Shown: positions 8,357 to 16,374 of the stretch, in pieces
How positions within the stretch are numbered: position 1 is the first letter of the stretch
Layout of the letters: the number at the start of each line of letters is the position of its first letter
Assembly: GCA_009691195.1 (NCBI GenBank)
Contig: SHVA01000021.1
Location: 1-40,782 of the forward strand
Reading direction: 5' to 3'
Source of the DNA: Solirubrobacterales bacterium
GTDB taxonomy: Bacteria; Actinomycetota; Thermoleophilia; Solirubrobacterales; 70-9
DNA length: 40,782 nt
Program-made: the position numbers and the translations under genes
The notes under the pieces: generated by a model
Databases searched by the model: none
Told to the model about the DNA's origin: nothing
What the model saw: the letters and a program-made list of their open reading frames with translations, nothing else

Positions 8357-8620
8357 GTGGAGGACACGTTCCCAGATATCGGCTCGATGAACGACGAACA
8401 GCTCAAGGAGCTGATCGACAAGCTGACCGAGGAGGAGCACGAGATCTCCTACCGCCGCCGCATCCTGCACGGCAAGATCGACATCCTGCGCGCCGAGCTC
8501 GTCAACCGGCTGCGCCAGGCTCGCGAGGACGGCGAGAGCCTGATCAAGGGCGATGACGTCAAGCGGCTCAGCGAGATCCTCGCCGGCAAGGGTGAGGCGC
8601 CGACCAAGCCTCCGAGCTAG
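8357..8620 (+). CDS. RsiG-like anti-sigma factor with one c-di-GMP-binding motif
   Basis: An 87-aa, highly charged helical protein. Residues 12-55 form a long helix (NDEQLKELIDKLTEEEHEI, then RRRILHGKIDILRAEL). The spacing E27-x3-S31-x2-R34-x3-H38-x3-D42 matches the RsiG c-di-GMP signature E-x3-S-x2-R-x3-Q-x3-D, with His in place of Gln. Streptomyces RsiG carries two copies and holds sigma-WhiG when loaded with c-di-GMP; single-motif relatives that act as dimers are known from deep-branching actinobacteria. A second helix (DDVKRLSEILAGK) follows. No sigma factor gene lies in the window, so the partner is unknown. First gene of the 8357-11993 cluster, with a GTG start and a good ribosome site. 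Confidence 0.75.
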   Translation: MEDTFPDIGSMNDEQLKELIDKLTEEEHEISYRRRILHGKIDILRAELVNRLRQAREDGESLIKGDDVKRLSEILAGKGEAPTKPPS

Positions 8621-8643
8621 GTCCGTTCCGGGGAGGGCGTCCG

Positions 8644-9117
8644 ATGGCTGTTCACTGTCCGGAATGCGGCTTCGTCAACGCCGAGGGCGCTAACTACTGC
8701 CAGAAATGCGGTGCGTTCCTCTCACGCCCGGAGGGAAACGACGACCCGACGACGATGACCTACACCGTCGACGCGACGGGGGAGATGCACCCCGTTGACA
8801 TCGATGAGGTCGTCGAGCGCGCGGGCGCCGCGCTCGTGATCCGCGCGGGCGGCGGCCGCGCCGGCGAGAGCTTCACCCTCGATGAGGACCGGGTCAGCAT
8901 CGGTCGCAGCCCGGACGCCGGCGTCTTCCTCGACGACGTGACGGTCTCACGCAATCACGCGCTCCTGGTCCGCCGCAAGGACGGGCTCTACATCGACGAC
9001 CTGGGCTCGCTCAACGGGACCTACGTCAACCGCCGCCGGATCGAGTCCCACGAGCTCGAGGACGGCGACGAGATCCAGATCGGCAAGTACAAGCTCAGCT
9101 ACCTGGAGAAGCAGTGA
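8644..9117 (+). CDS. Zinc-ribbon FHA protein, GarA/OdhI type
   Basis: A 157-aa protein. Residues 1-25 are a four-cysteine zinc ribbon (C5, C8, C19, C22: CPEC and CQKC). The FHA domain (about 65-155) carries SIGRSPDAGVFLDD, VTVSRNHALL and LGSLNGTYVNRRRI, with the phosphothreonine-binding Arg/Ser/Asn set. The wording of FLDDVTVSR, GSLNGTYVN and DGDEIQIGKYKLSYL is very close to mycobacterial GarA, which inhibits 2-oxoglutarate metabolism when unphosphorylated and binds its own N-terminal phospho-Thr. An acidic DDPTT (T36, T37) ahead of the domain could be the phosphorylation site. The zinc ribbon is not part of GarA itself. A MerR gene follows, as garA is followed by Rv1828. Confidence 0.85.
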   Translation: MAVHCPECGFVNAEGANYCQKCGAFLSRPEGNDDPTTMTYTVDATGEMHPVDIDEVVERAGAALVIRAGGGRAGESFTLDEDRVSIGRSPDAGVFLDDVTVSRNHALLVRRKDGLYIDDLGSLNGTYVNRRRIESHELEDGDEIQIGKYKLSYLEKQ

Positions 9118-9857
9118 TGGAGCCCTCGAGACAGATGGAGCGGGGCGTCAGCTCGACGGGCAGCGCCTCCACCCGAAAGGCGCTGACCATCGGCGCGGTG
9201 GCGAAGATCCTCGCCCGCGAGTTCGACGAGGTCTCGATCTCCAAGATCCGCTATCTCGAGGACCAGAAGCTGCTATCGCCGCGGCGCACGCCCGGTGGCT
9301 ACCGCCTCTACAGTCAGGCTGACGTCGAGCGCCTGCGGGCCATCCTTCGGATGCAACGCGACGAGTTTCTGCCCCTTCGCGTGATCCGGCAGGAGCTCGC
9401 GGCGGGGGGCGAGCGCGATGCCGGCGGCCGCAGCTCCAGCTCTCGGCGGGCCGTCAGGGTCGAGCCCGGGCGAGGGACGAGGCTGACGCTCGCCGACCTC
9501 GCCGAGCAGACCAGCCTCCCCGAGGAGCTCGCCACCGAGCTCGAGGACCACGGGATCCTGCGGCCCAAGCGGATCGACGGGATCAAGCTCTATGACGAGA
9601 ACGACGTCGAGATCGCCAAGGCCTGCGTCGAGCTCTCGCGGTTCGGGGTGCACGGCCGCAACCTTCGTGTCTTCAGGAGCTCGGCCGATCGCGAGTCGCA
9701 GCTGATCGAGCAGCTGCTGGGCCCGGCGCTCAATTCGAGCAACCCGAGCCGCCGCCGCGAGGCGATCGACAACCTCGAGAGCTTGGCCACCGTCTGCAGC
9801 AGCCTCAAGCAGCTCCTGCTGGTGCGGGACCTGCGCCGCCTCACCGGCGAGGACTGA
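9117..9857 (+). CDS. MerR-family regulator, FtsR/Rv1828 type
   Basis: A 246-aa DNA-binding protein. The winged HTH (about 20-90) reads LTIGAVAKILAREF, then SISKIRYLEDQKLLSPRRT, PGGYRLYSQADVERLR. A second, effector-like helical region (about 120-235) includes TLADLAEQTSLP, HGILRPKRIDG and LYDENDVEIAKACVEL. This arrangement, right after a GarA-type gene, matches Rv1828 of M. tuberculosis and FtsR of corynebacteria, an activator of ftsZ. Target genes here are unknown. The ATG at 9117 overlaps the TGA of the FHA gene; GGAGAA at 9104-9109 serves as ribosome site. A GTG at 9114 is an alternative start. Confidence 0.85.
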   Translation: MEPSRQMERGVSSTGSASTRKALTIGAVAKILAREFDEVSISKIRYLEDQKLLSPRRTPGGYRLYSQADVERLRAILRMQRDEFLPLRVIRQELAAGGERDAGGRSSSSRRAVRVEPGRGTRLTLADLAEQTSLPEELATELEDHGILRPKRIDGIKLYDENDVEIAKACVELSRFGVHGRNLRVFRSSADRESQLIEQLLGPALNSSNPSRRREAIDNLESLATVCSSLKQLLLVRDLRRLTGED

Positions 9858-9870
9858 GCCTCCTCGCGCG

Positions 9871-10347
9871 ATGGCCCGCGTCACCCGCAGGCGCCGCATC
9901 GGGGTCTCGCCCGCCGAGATCTGGTCGGTGGTCTCCGATCCCTACCACCTACCCCGCTGGTGGCCGCGGACCAAGCGGGTGGAGAACGTCAGCGGGGGTG
10001 AGCCCCGCGGCCGCAGGTGGACCCAGGTCTTTGAGACCAAGGACGGGCGTAGGGTCCGCGCCGACTATCGCTGCGTCAGCGCCGCCTCGGGTGAGCGCTA
10101 TATCTACGAGCAGCTGCTGCAGGGAACCCCCTTCGACCGCATCCTCAGCAGCGCCAGGACAGAGATCCGCATCAAGCCCCGCGATGGGATCACCGAGGTC
10201 ACCCTCGCCCATGAGCAGAAGCTGCGCGGCCTCTCGCGGCTCGGTACTCCGATGATGCGCCGGGCGACGGGGCGCACCCTCTCCGAGGCCCTGGGCGGCC
10301 TCGAGGAGGTCCTCGCCGGAGACGACGCCAAGGGCGTGGCGATGTGA
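9871..10347 (+). CDS. SRPBCC (START-like) family protein
   Basis: A 158-aa protein of the SRPBCC/polyketide-cyclase fold, a small hydrophobic-ligand-binding cup. Family hallmarks are the N-terminal strand and helix (RRRIGVSPAEIWSVVSDP, then LPRWWPRTKRVENV) and the long C-terminal helix (RRATGRTLSEALGGLEEVL). No catalytic residues can be assigned. It starts 13 nt after the MerR gene, and its last codons overlap the GTG of the FAD-enzyme gene, so the two are translationally coupled. This suggests a shared lipid-related role, which is inference. Confidence 0.75.
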   Translation: MARVTRRRRIGVSPAEIWSVVSDPYHLPRWWPRTKRVENVSGGEPRGRRWTQVFETKDGRRVRADYRCVSAASGERYIYEQLLQGTPFDRILSSARTEIRIKPRDGITEVTLAHEQKLRGLSRLGTPMMRRATGRTLSEALGGLEEVLAGDDAKGVAM

Positions 10348-11993
10348 GCGTCGCCTCCGGCCCTGAGCCGGTGCCTCACTACGACACCAAGTGGTGGGGA
10401 TGGGGCGACGCGGGCAAGCGGGCCGAGCTCTCGGCCGGGGCCCGCGAGCGCCTTCGGGAGGAGCTGGGAATCGACCCAGCGGCCGTTTCGCCCCCGGCCC
10501 CGCTCGAGTCGTTCGAGCTGGCCGAGGCCTCGCCGGTCCCCGGCCCCGTGGTGGCGGCTGTCGGCCGGGAGTTCGTTTTTGACGGTCTCGAGGACCGCCT
10601 CCGCCACGCCGCGGGCAGCGGCTACCCGGACCTGGTGCGCCTTCGCCAGGGGGCGATCAGCGACGCACCTGACGCGGTCGTGCTGCCGGCCGACGCGGCC
10701 CAGGTGGCCGCCGTGCTCGAGGCCTGCACCCGCGAGGGGGTCGCGGTCGTGCCCTTCGGTGGCGGCACCAGCGTCGTCGGCGGTGTCGACCCCGTTCGCG
10801 GCGAGCACTCCACCCTGATCTCGCTCGACCTGCGGAGGCTGAAGCTGGTCGAGCTCGACGCGACCTCGCTCACCGCGCGGCTCGGCCCCGGACTGCGCGG
10901 GCCCGAGGCCGAGACCGCCCTCGCCGGGCTGGGCACCACCCTCGGCCACTACCCCCAGTCCTACGAGTACGCGACCATCGGCGGCTTCGCCGCCACGCGC
11001 TCAGCCGGCCAGGCGTCGTGCGGGTACGGCCGCTTCGACGACATGGTCACCGCGATCGAGCTGCAGGCGCCCACGGGAGCGATGCGGACGCTCCAGACGC
11101 CGCACACGGCCGCGGGGCCGTCCCTGCGTGAGCTGGTGGTCGGCTCCGAGGGGACGCTGGGGGTCATCACCGAGGTCACCTGCCGCGTCCACCAGGCCCC
11201 CGAGCTCGAGGCCTATGAGGGCTGGATGGCCGCCGACTTCGCGGCCGGGCGCGAGATCGTGCGCACACTCGCCCAGCGCGGCGAGGCGCCCGACGTGCTC
11301 CGGCTCTCCGATGAGGAGGAGACGCGGCAGTCGCTGGCGATGTCGGCGACCGACGGGCTCGCCAAGCGGGCGCTCGACACCTACCTCAAGGTCCGTCGGC
11401 GCGAGGGCGGCTGCTTGATCATCTGCGGCTGGAAGGGCTTGCGCGAGCATGTCCGGCGGCGACGCTCGACGGCGGCGAAGGTCCTGCGGCGCGGCGGCGC
11501 CGTAGCGCTCGGCTCGCGCGCCGGAGACTCCTGGCAGCGGGGCCGCTACGAGGGGCCCTACTTGCGCGACGAGCTGCTCGGCGCGGGGGTGTTCGTGGAG
11601 ACGCTCGAGACCTCCCACACCTGGAGCCGGCTCGAGCACCTCTACACCGAGGTGGGCTCCGCGATCCGCCAGGCGCTTGCCGCGGGAGGAACCGCGGGCA
11701 TCGTGATGTGCCACATCTCCCATGCCTATGCCGACGGAGCGTCGCTCTACTACACGTTTCTGGCGCGCTCCCGCGCCGGCCAGGAGATCGAGCAGTGGCG
11801 CGAGGTCAAGACCGCCGCCTGCGAGGCGATCGTCCGCGCCGAGGGCACGATCACCCACCACCACGCGGTGGGGCGCGACCACGCGCCCCACATGGAGGCC
11901 GAGGTGGGCGCGTTGGGCATCGACGCCCTGCGAGCGGTCAAGGAGCGCCTCGACCCGGCGGGGATCATGAACCCCGGCAAGCTGCTGCCTTAG
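10344..11993 (+). CDS. FAD-linked oxidase, alkyl-DHAP synthase-like
   Basis: A 549-aa flavoprotein of the vanillyl-alcohol-oxidase fold, closest in pattern to alkyldihydroxyacetonephosphate synthase (AGPS), the enzyme that exchanges an acyl for an alkyl group in ether-lipid synthesis. The FAD-binding half carries VVPFGGGTSVVGGVDP, YPQSYEYATIGGFAATRSAG and VGSEGTLGVITEVT. The C-terminal cap carries MCHISHAYADGASLYYTF and the active-site-type THHHAVGRDH, ending with MNPGKLLP. The N-terminal DTKWWGWGD is also typical of the AGPS branch. A D-lactate/glycolate-oxidase-like activity is the main alternative. Last gene of the cluster begun at 8357; its GTG overlaps the SRPBCC stop. Confidence 0.85.
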   Translation: MSVASGPEPVPHYDTKWWGWGDAGKRAELSAGARERLREELGIDPAAVSPPAPLESFELAEASPVPGPVVAAVGREFVFDGLEDRLRHAAGSGYPDLVRLRQGAISDAPDAVVLPADAAQVAAVLEACTREGVAVVPFGGGTSVVGGVDPVRGEHSTLISLDLRRLKLVELDATSLTARLGPGLRGPEAETALAGLGTTLGHYPQSYEYATIGGFAATRSAGQASCGYGRFDDMVTAIELQAPTGAMRTLQTPHTAAGPSLRELVVGSEGTLGVITEVTCRVHQAPELEAYEGWMAADFAAGREIVRTLAQRGEAPDVLRLSDEEETRQSLAMSATDGLAKRALDTYLKVRRREGGCLIICGWKGLREHVRRRRSTAAKVLRRGGAVALGSRAGDSWQRGRYEGPYLRDELLGAGVFVETLETSHTWSRLEHLYTEVGSAIRQALAAGGTAGIVMCHISHAYADGASLYYTFLARSRAGQEIEQWREVKTAACEAIVRAEGTITHHHAVGRDHAPHMEAEVGALGIDALRAVKERLDPAGIMNPGKLLP

Positions 11994-12012
11994 GTCGCGG
12001 GCCCCGCCGAAG

Positions 12013-12018
12013 TACGAT
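12013..12018 (+). promoter_or_regulatory. -10 box for leaderless MBL-fold gene
   Basis: TACGAT followed by 6 nt and the GTG at 12025, so transcription would start on the start codon. Confidence 0.6.
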
Positions 12019-12024
12019 CGCGGC

Positions 12025-12909
12025 GTGGACCACATGCGCGTCCTGAGCCCCGCCGAGGGCGTCCTCGCCTTCTACGACGGGCGGGTCGAGGACAATCGGT
12101 TCGCCCCGGGGCCGAACTGGGTTGACGCGGGCGCGCTCTCGCTCGGGATCGCCAGCTACGCCGTCGTCAGCGGCGACCAGGCGCTGGTCTACGACACCCA
12201 CGTCTCGGTCGAGCACGCGCGCTTCATCCGCCGAGCCCTCGAGGAGCAGGGGGTGCGGGAGTTCACCGTCGTGCTCAGCCACGGGCACCTCGACCACATC
12301 GCCGGCACGGCGGCGTTCCCGGACGCCGAGGTGATCGCGAACGAGCGAACCGCCGAGCTCGTCGCCGCCAACCGGGCCGCGATCGAGGCCGGCACGCACG
12401 AGGGACCGCCGGGGATCGACCCCCTGGTGCTGCCGACGCGCACCTTCAGCGGTCGGGAGCAGCTCGAGGTCGGCGGCGTGCAAGTCGAGCTGATCCAGGC
12501 CGAGATCCACAGCGACGACGCCACCGTGCTCTGGCTGGCAGAGGAGCGACTGCTGCTCTGCGGCGACACGATGGAGGACACGATCACCTACGTGACCGAG
12601 CCGAAGCGGCTCCAGGCCCACCTCGACGAGCTCGACCGCCTTTGGGAGCTGACGCCCGACCGGATCCTGCCCAATCACGGCGACCCGGAGGTGATCGCCA
12701 CCGGCGGCTACCCCAGGGCGCTGATCCGGGCGACCCAGCAGTACATCCGCATGCTCGAGCGCTGCCGGGAGGACGCCTCGCTACGCGAGACGAGCCTCCG
12801 CGAGCTGGTGGCGGGTCCGCTCTCGGCCGGCTGGATCAATTACTTCGAGCCCTACGAGGCGGTCCACCAGGAGAACCTGGAGTCGGTGCTCTCGGCAGAG
12901 GGGCCCTAG
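12025..12909 (+). CDS. Metallo-beta-lactamase-fold hydrolase
   Basis: A 294-aa cytoplasmic protein (no signal peptide) with the binuclear metal site of the MBL superfamily: SHGHLDHIAG (HxHxDH), a later His in AEIHSDDAT, the bridging Asp in LLLCGDTMED, and the last His in LPNHGDPEV. The remaining 70 residues form a helical tail (YPRALIRATQQYIRMLERC). Substrate is not determinable. The GTG start is fixed by the leaderless box just upstream. The TAG stop lies inside a CTAG that is also the stop of the convergent gene. Confidence 0.85.
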   Translation: MDHMRVLSPAEGVLAFYDGRVEDNRFAPGPNWVDAGALSLGIASYAVVSGDQALVYDTHVSVEHARFIRRALEEQGVREFTVVLSHGHLDHIAGTAAFPDAEVIANERTAELVAANRAAIEAGTHEGPPGIDPLVLPTRTFSGREQLEVGGVQVELIQAEIHSDDATVLWLAEERLLLCGDTMEDTITYVTEPKRLQAHLDELDRLWELTPDRILPNHGDPEVIATGGYPRALIRATQQYIRMLERCREDASLRETSLRELVAGPLSAGWINYFEPYEAVHQENLESVLSAEGP

Positions 12910-14081
12910 GGCGAGGTCTGGGTGTTGCCGGCGCTGCCACCGGCCGTACCGGCGCCTGCAGCGCCGGTCGCGCCGGTGCCGGTCGGGAGCGACCCGCGGC
13001 AGTCGGAGTCCGGCCCGCCGATCGCCTCCTGGCCGGGATCACGGATCTCGCCGCGAACGATCGAGCTGCCGTCATGCCCCGGCAGGGTTCCGGTGCGAAT
13101 CGCCTGGCGAAGGTCGTTGACGACCCGCTCCCCGGCCACCTTCGAGACGTCGATGCAGCCAAAGCTGCGGACGAGCTGCACCGTCTGGGCGGGAATCGGG
13201 GCGGGGCCGCTAAAGCTGCCCTGCCGGTTCGCTCGGAAGAAGCCGAGCGGGTAGGCGACCTGGTTCGTGTAGAGCCAGGCCACGTAGACGTCGCTGCCCC
13301 GGGAGGGCTCAAGGCCCTCGAGGTTGATCTGCACCTGGCCTTGGTCGCCCGGCTGGGCGATCACGGCCTGTCCGTTGGCGTTGGACCCGGGATCGAGCGG
13401 CTGCAACGGAACAACGACCACGTCCTGGCCGGCGCCGCTCGGAACCGCCGCCGAGTCCTGGCTCGAGCCGTCGTCGCCCGAGAAGAGCGTCACCGCCAGC
13501 ACCACTGCGAGAACCAGGATTGCGGCAGCGCCGAGGCCGAACAGGAGCCGGGATTGGCGCCCCGAGAGCGATCCGATGCCCTCCCCCGCGCCGCTGAGCG
13601 TCTCGCGCAGCCGCGTCATGGCTCCGGGCCCGCGGGAGGCCGCAGGGGCGGCGGGGGGCGGAGGCGATGGCAGGCCGGTGCCGGGACTCGAAGTCGGAGT
13701 CGCGGTTGCGGGGGGCGGGGGGGCGGCGGGCGGCGGGGCCGACCCCCGGCCGCGCGGCTCGGGGATCTCGGGAAGCGATGCGCGCGGCGCGAGCAGGCGC
13801 AACTGGGAGCAGAGCCTGCGGGCGTGGTCGTTGGCGGCGGGGTCGTTCTGAAGCTGGCGGGCGGCGTCGGCTCGCCCGATCGGGTCGGCCTGGCCCAGCA
13901 GGTAGTCGGTCATGCCGACCTCGGCGTCGGGGTCGGTGCCGCCGATCTCGGTCAAGGCCTCGCGAGCGCGGGTGCGGATCCCGCCCGCGTCGCTGCCCAG
14001 CAGGCCGGCAATGTCGTCGTAGCTCTGCCCGCCCTCGAGCAGCAGCTGGAGCATCGCTCTCTGGTCTTCGGTCAGGGCCAC
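12906..14081 (-). CDS. Membrane protein: sigma-region-4-like HTH, Pro-rich linker, TM, anti-sigma-like C-terminus
   Basis: A 391-aa single-pass protein. Residues 1-50 (TEDQRAMLQLLLEGGQSYDD, then IAGLLGSDAGGIRTRAREAL) look like a sigma70 region 4 / LuxR-type HTH. Residues about 50-110 are helical, and about 110-155 are Pro/Ala-rich. A basic stretch leads into one membrane helix (about 183-205: LLFGLGAAAILVLAVVLAV). The outside part has an RskA-like beta domain (QVQINLEGLEPSRG, YVAWLYTNQVAYPLGFF) and a low-complexity Gly/Thr/Ala tail. Its order is the opposite of a normal anti-sigma factor, where the cytoplasmic part binds sigma. It may be a membrane-tethered regulator; no function is known. 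GTG start with TAGGCT 8 nt upstream. Confidence 0.7.
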   Translation of the reverse strand: MALTEDQRAMLQLLLEGGQSYDDIAGLLGSDAGGIRTRAREALTEIGGTDPDAEVGMTDYLLGQADPIGRADAARQLQNDPAANDHARRLCSQLRLLAPRASLPEIPEPRGRGSAPPPAAPPPPATATPTSSPGTGLPSPPPPAAPAASRGPGAMTRLRETLSGAGEGIGSLSGRQSRLLFGLGAAAILVLAVVLAVTLFSGDDGSSQDSAAVPSGAGQDVVVVPLQPLDPGSNANGQAVIAQPGDQGQVQINLEGLEPSRGSDVYVAWLYTNQVAYPLGFFRANRQGSFSGPAPIPAQTVQLVRSFGCIDVSKVAGERVVNDLRQAIRTGTLPGHDGSSIVRGEIRDPGQEAIGGPDSDCRGSLPTGTGATGAAGAGTAGGSAGNTQTSP

Positions 14082-14089
14082 GGCGGGGA

Positions 14090-14095
14090 AGCCTA
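14090..14095 (-). promoter_or_regulatory. -10 box for near-leaderless membrane HTH gene
   Basis: TAGGCT on the minus strand, 8 nt before the GTG at 14081. Confidence 0.55.
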
Positions 14096-14140
14096 CGGCA
14101 GGGAAGCGAAATGGGACGCAGCTCTTAGCTGCCTCTTAAC

Positions 14141-14146
14141 TAAGGT
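14141..14146 (+). promoter_or_regulatory. -10 box for leaderless thioesterase gene
   Basis: TAAGGT followed by 7 nt and the GTG at 14154. It lies back to back with the minus-strand box at 14090-14095. Confidence 0.55.
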
Positions 14147-14153
14147 GGCGCCC

Positions 14154-14555
14154 GTGAGCGCCGACGAACTCCCCAGCAGCCACTTCGACGAGCTGATCGG
14201 CACCGAGTGGATCGAGGACGGCCCGGAGCTGGCCCGAGCCCGGATCGCGGTCACTGACAAGCTTCGCCAGCCTCTGGGGCTGGTCCATGGCGGCGTGCTC
14301 GCCACCCTGGCGGAGAGCGTCTGCTCACGAGCGACCTATCTCGCCGTCGCGGAGGAGGGCAACGTCGCGATGGGCCAGTCCAACGCCACCAGCTTCCTGC
14401 GGCCGATGACGGAGGGACACATCAATGCGGTTGCCCGACGCCGGCACGGAGGGCGCACGACCTGGATCTGGGACGTCGAGATCAGCGACGACGAGGGGCG
14501 CCTCTGCGCGCTGGTGCGGACGACGGTCGCGGTGCGGCCGGGGCACGAGCGCTGA
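14154..14555 (+). CDS. PaaI-type hotdog-fold thioesterase
   Basis: A 133-aa acyl-CoA thioesterase-like protein. The frame is open far upstream, but coding sense begins at the GTG of SADELPSSHFDELIG. The hotdog signature is clear: a strand, then QPLGLVHGGVLATLAESVCS (HGG plus the catalytic-type Glu on the central helix), then NATSFLRPMTEGHINAVARR and a C-terminal strand with LVRTTVAVRP. Relatives hydrolyse aromatic or medium-chain acyl-CoAs; the substrate here is unknown. Confidence 0.85.
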   Translation: MSADELPSSHFDELIGTEWIEDGPELARARIAVTDKLRQPLGLVHGGVLATLAESVCSRATYLAVAEEGNVAMGQSNATSFLRPMTEGHINAVARRRHGGRTTWIWDVEISDDEGRLCALVRTTVAVRPGHER

Positions 14556-14561
14556 GGTCCG

Positions 14562-16334
14562 TCAGTCGCTGGTCTGAGGGCGGGCGCCAAACCCGTTGGT
14601 GATCGGCAGCCGGCGGTCGCGGCCGAAGGCCTTGGGCGAGATCCGGATCCCGGGTGGCGCCTGGCGGCGCTTGTACTCGGCGCGATTGACCAGCGCGATC
14701 ACGTCCTCGACGACATCGTGGGGAAGGCCCTCGGCGACGAGCTCCTTGGGACCTCGGTCGCGCTCCACGTATCCCTCGAGGATCCGGTCCAGGAGCTCGT
14801 AGGCCGGTAGCGAGTCCTCGTCGCGCTGGCCGGGCCTGAGCTCAGCGGAGGGCGCTCGCTCGAGCACGGCGGCGGGGACCTGATTGGTTCCGGCACGCTC
14901 GTTGCGCCAGCGCACCAATCGGTAGACGAGTGTCTTGGGAACGTCCTTGATCACCGCGAAGCCCCCCGCCATGTCGCCGTACAGGGTCGCGTAGCCGACC
15001 GACATCTCACTCTTGTTGCCCGTCGTCAGCACCAGCCAGCCCCGCTTGTTGGACAGCGCCATCACCAGGTTGCCGCGGATCCGCGCCTGCAGGTTCTCCT
15101 CGGCGATCCCGGGCTCGGTCCCCTCGAAGGCGTCGGCGAGCGCCCCTTCATAGGCCCGCATGGCCTCTCCGATCCCGATCTCGACCACGTTGACCCCGAG
15201 GTTCGCCGCGATCAGGCGGGCGTCGGCCTGGGTCTCGCTGCTGGAGTGAGGGGAGGGCATCACGACGGCGGTCACGGCCTCAGGGCCGACCGCGTCGGCC
15301 GAGATCTGGGCGACCAGCGCGGAGTCGATCCCGCCCGAGAGGCCGAGCACCACGTGCTCGAAGCCGTTCTTCGCGACGTAGTCGCGGAGGCCGGCGGTGA
15401 GGGCCTCGTAGACCTCCTCATCGGGGCCCATCTCGGCAGCCAGCGTTGGCTCGAGCCGTCCCCTGGGCTCCGCCCCGGTGGTGAGGCTCGCGAGCACGGG
15501 AACTGCGGAGTCATCCGTGGGCGCACCCGCGTCGGCGTCGGCCCCTACCGCCGGCAGCAGGAGGTCGCAGACGAGTAGCTCCTCGGAGAACTGTCCCGCC
15601 CGTGCGATCGTCGCGCCGTCGGCGCCGATCACGGCGCTACGTCCGTCGAAGACGAGCTCGTCCTGGCCGCCGACGAGGTTGCAGAAGGCGAGGGTCACCC
15701 CGGCCTCGCGGGCGCGCTGGGCGAACATCTCCTCTCGCGGGCCGCCCTTTCCGCGGTGGTAGGGCGATGCCGAGGAGTTGACGATCAGGCGTGCGCCCGC
15801 CGCCGCCTCGGCGGTCTCCGGCGCCCCCTGCATCCAGAGGTCCTCGCAGATCGTCAGCCCGACCATTGCGCCATCGAGCTCGAAGACCGTGGGCGAGTCA
15901 CCGGGCTTGAAGTAGCGGCGCTCATCGAAGACGGCGTAGTTGGGCAGGTGCATCTTGCGGTAGACGCCCTGGAGCGCACCGTCGGCGAGCAGGGCGACGG
16001 AGTTGAAGGCGGGGGGGAGGGCCGGGGCGATCGGATCGACGGCGCGGCCGTTGGCGCCGACGGACTCGGGGAAGCCGACCACCACCGCGATCTGCTCGGC
16101 GATGCCGGCGAGCCGCTCGAGCGCCTCGCGCACGGCCTCGAGGAAGTCCCGGCGCAGCAACAGGTCCTCGGGCGGGTAGCCGGAGAGGAAGAGCTCGGGG
16201 AGCACCAGGAGCTGTGAGCCGGCCTCACGCGCCCTCTCAATCGACTCACGGGCCAGTCCGAGGTTGCCCTCGACATCACCGACGGTGGCGTTCGATTGCG
16301 CCAGCGCCAGCCTCAGGTGGGTGGCCTCGCTCAT
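14562..16334 (-). CDS. nadE: Glutamine-hydrolysing NAD+ synthase
   Basis: A 590-aa two-domain enzyme that amidates deamido-NAD+ with ATP, using glutamine as ammonia source. The N-terminal nitrilase-type glutaminase has its full triad: E47 (VLPELFLSGYPPEDLL), K127 (YRKMHLPNY) and C163 (GLTICEDLW). The synthetase half has the P-loop-like LGLSGGIDSALVAQI and TTGNKSEMSVGYATLYGD. The reading frame is open to 16451, but I start at the ATG of MSEATHLRLALAQ, which sits 6 nt after a CATACT box and gives the usual family N-terminus. Divergent from the HELGH-protein gene, with which it shares a 40-bp promoter region. Confidence 0.96.
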   Translation of the reverse strand: MSEATHLRLALAQSNATVGDVEGNLGLARESIERAREAGSQLLVLPELFLSGYPPEDLLLRRDFLEAVREALERLAGIAEQIAVVVGFPESVGANGRAVDPIAPALPPAFNSVALLADGALQGVYRKMHLPNYAVFDERRYFKPGDSPTVFELDGAMVGLTICEDLWMQGAPETAEAAAGARLIVNSSASPYHRGKGGPREEMFAQRAREAGVTLAFCNLVGGQDELVFDGRSAVIGADGATIARAGQFSEELLVCDLLLPAVGADADAGAPTDDSAVPVLASLTTGAEPRGRLEPTLAAEMGPDEEVYEALTAGLRDYVAKNGFEHVVLGLSGGIDSALVAQISADAVGPEAVTAVVMPSPHSSSETQADARLIAANLGVNVVEIGIGEAMRAYEGALADAFEGTEPGIAEENLQARIRGNLVMALSNKRGWLVLTTGNKSEMSVGYATLYGDMAGGFAVIKDVPKTLVYRLVRWRNERAGTNQVPAAVLERAPSAELRPGQRDEDSLPAYELLDRILEGYVERDRGPKELVAEGLPHDVVEDVIALVNRAEYKRRQAPPGIRISPKAFGRDRRLPITNGFGARPQTSD

Positions 16335-16340
16335 GCGCCC

Positions 16341-16346
16341 AGTATG
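16341..16346 (-). promoter_or_regulatory. -10 box for leaderless nadE
   Basis: CATACT on the minus strand, 6 nt before the ATG at 16334. This fixes the nadE start. Confidence 0.55.
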
Positions 16347-16360
16347 CCCGCCCGCGCCGC

Positions 16361-16366
16361 TAGCCT
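16361..16366 (+). promoter_or_regulatory. -10 box for near-leaderless HELGH-protein gene
   Basis: TAGCCT followed by 8 nt and the ATG at 16375; divergent from the nadE box 15 nt away. Confidence 0.55.
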
Positions 16367-16374
16367 CGCGGGCC

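Noticed and set aside
12642-14153. Upstream part of the long plus-strand frame that ends in the thioesterase
   Set aside because: The first 500 codons are antisense to the membrane HTH gene and read as Gly/Arg low complexity; protein-like sequence begins only at the GTG at 14154.
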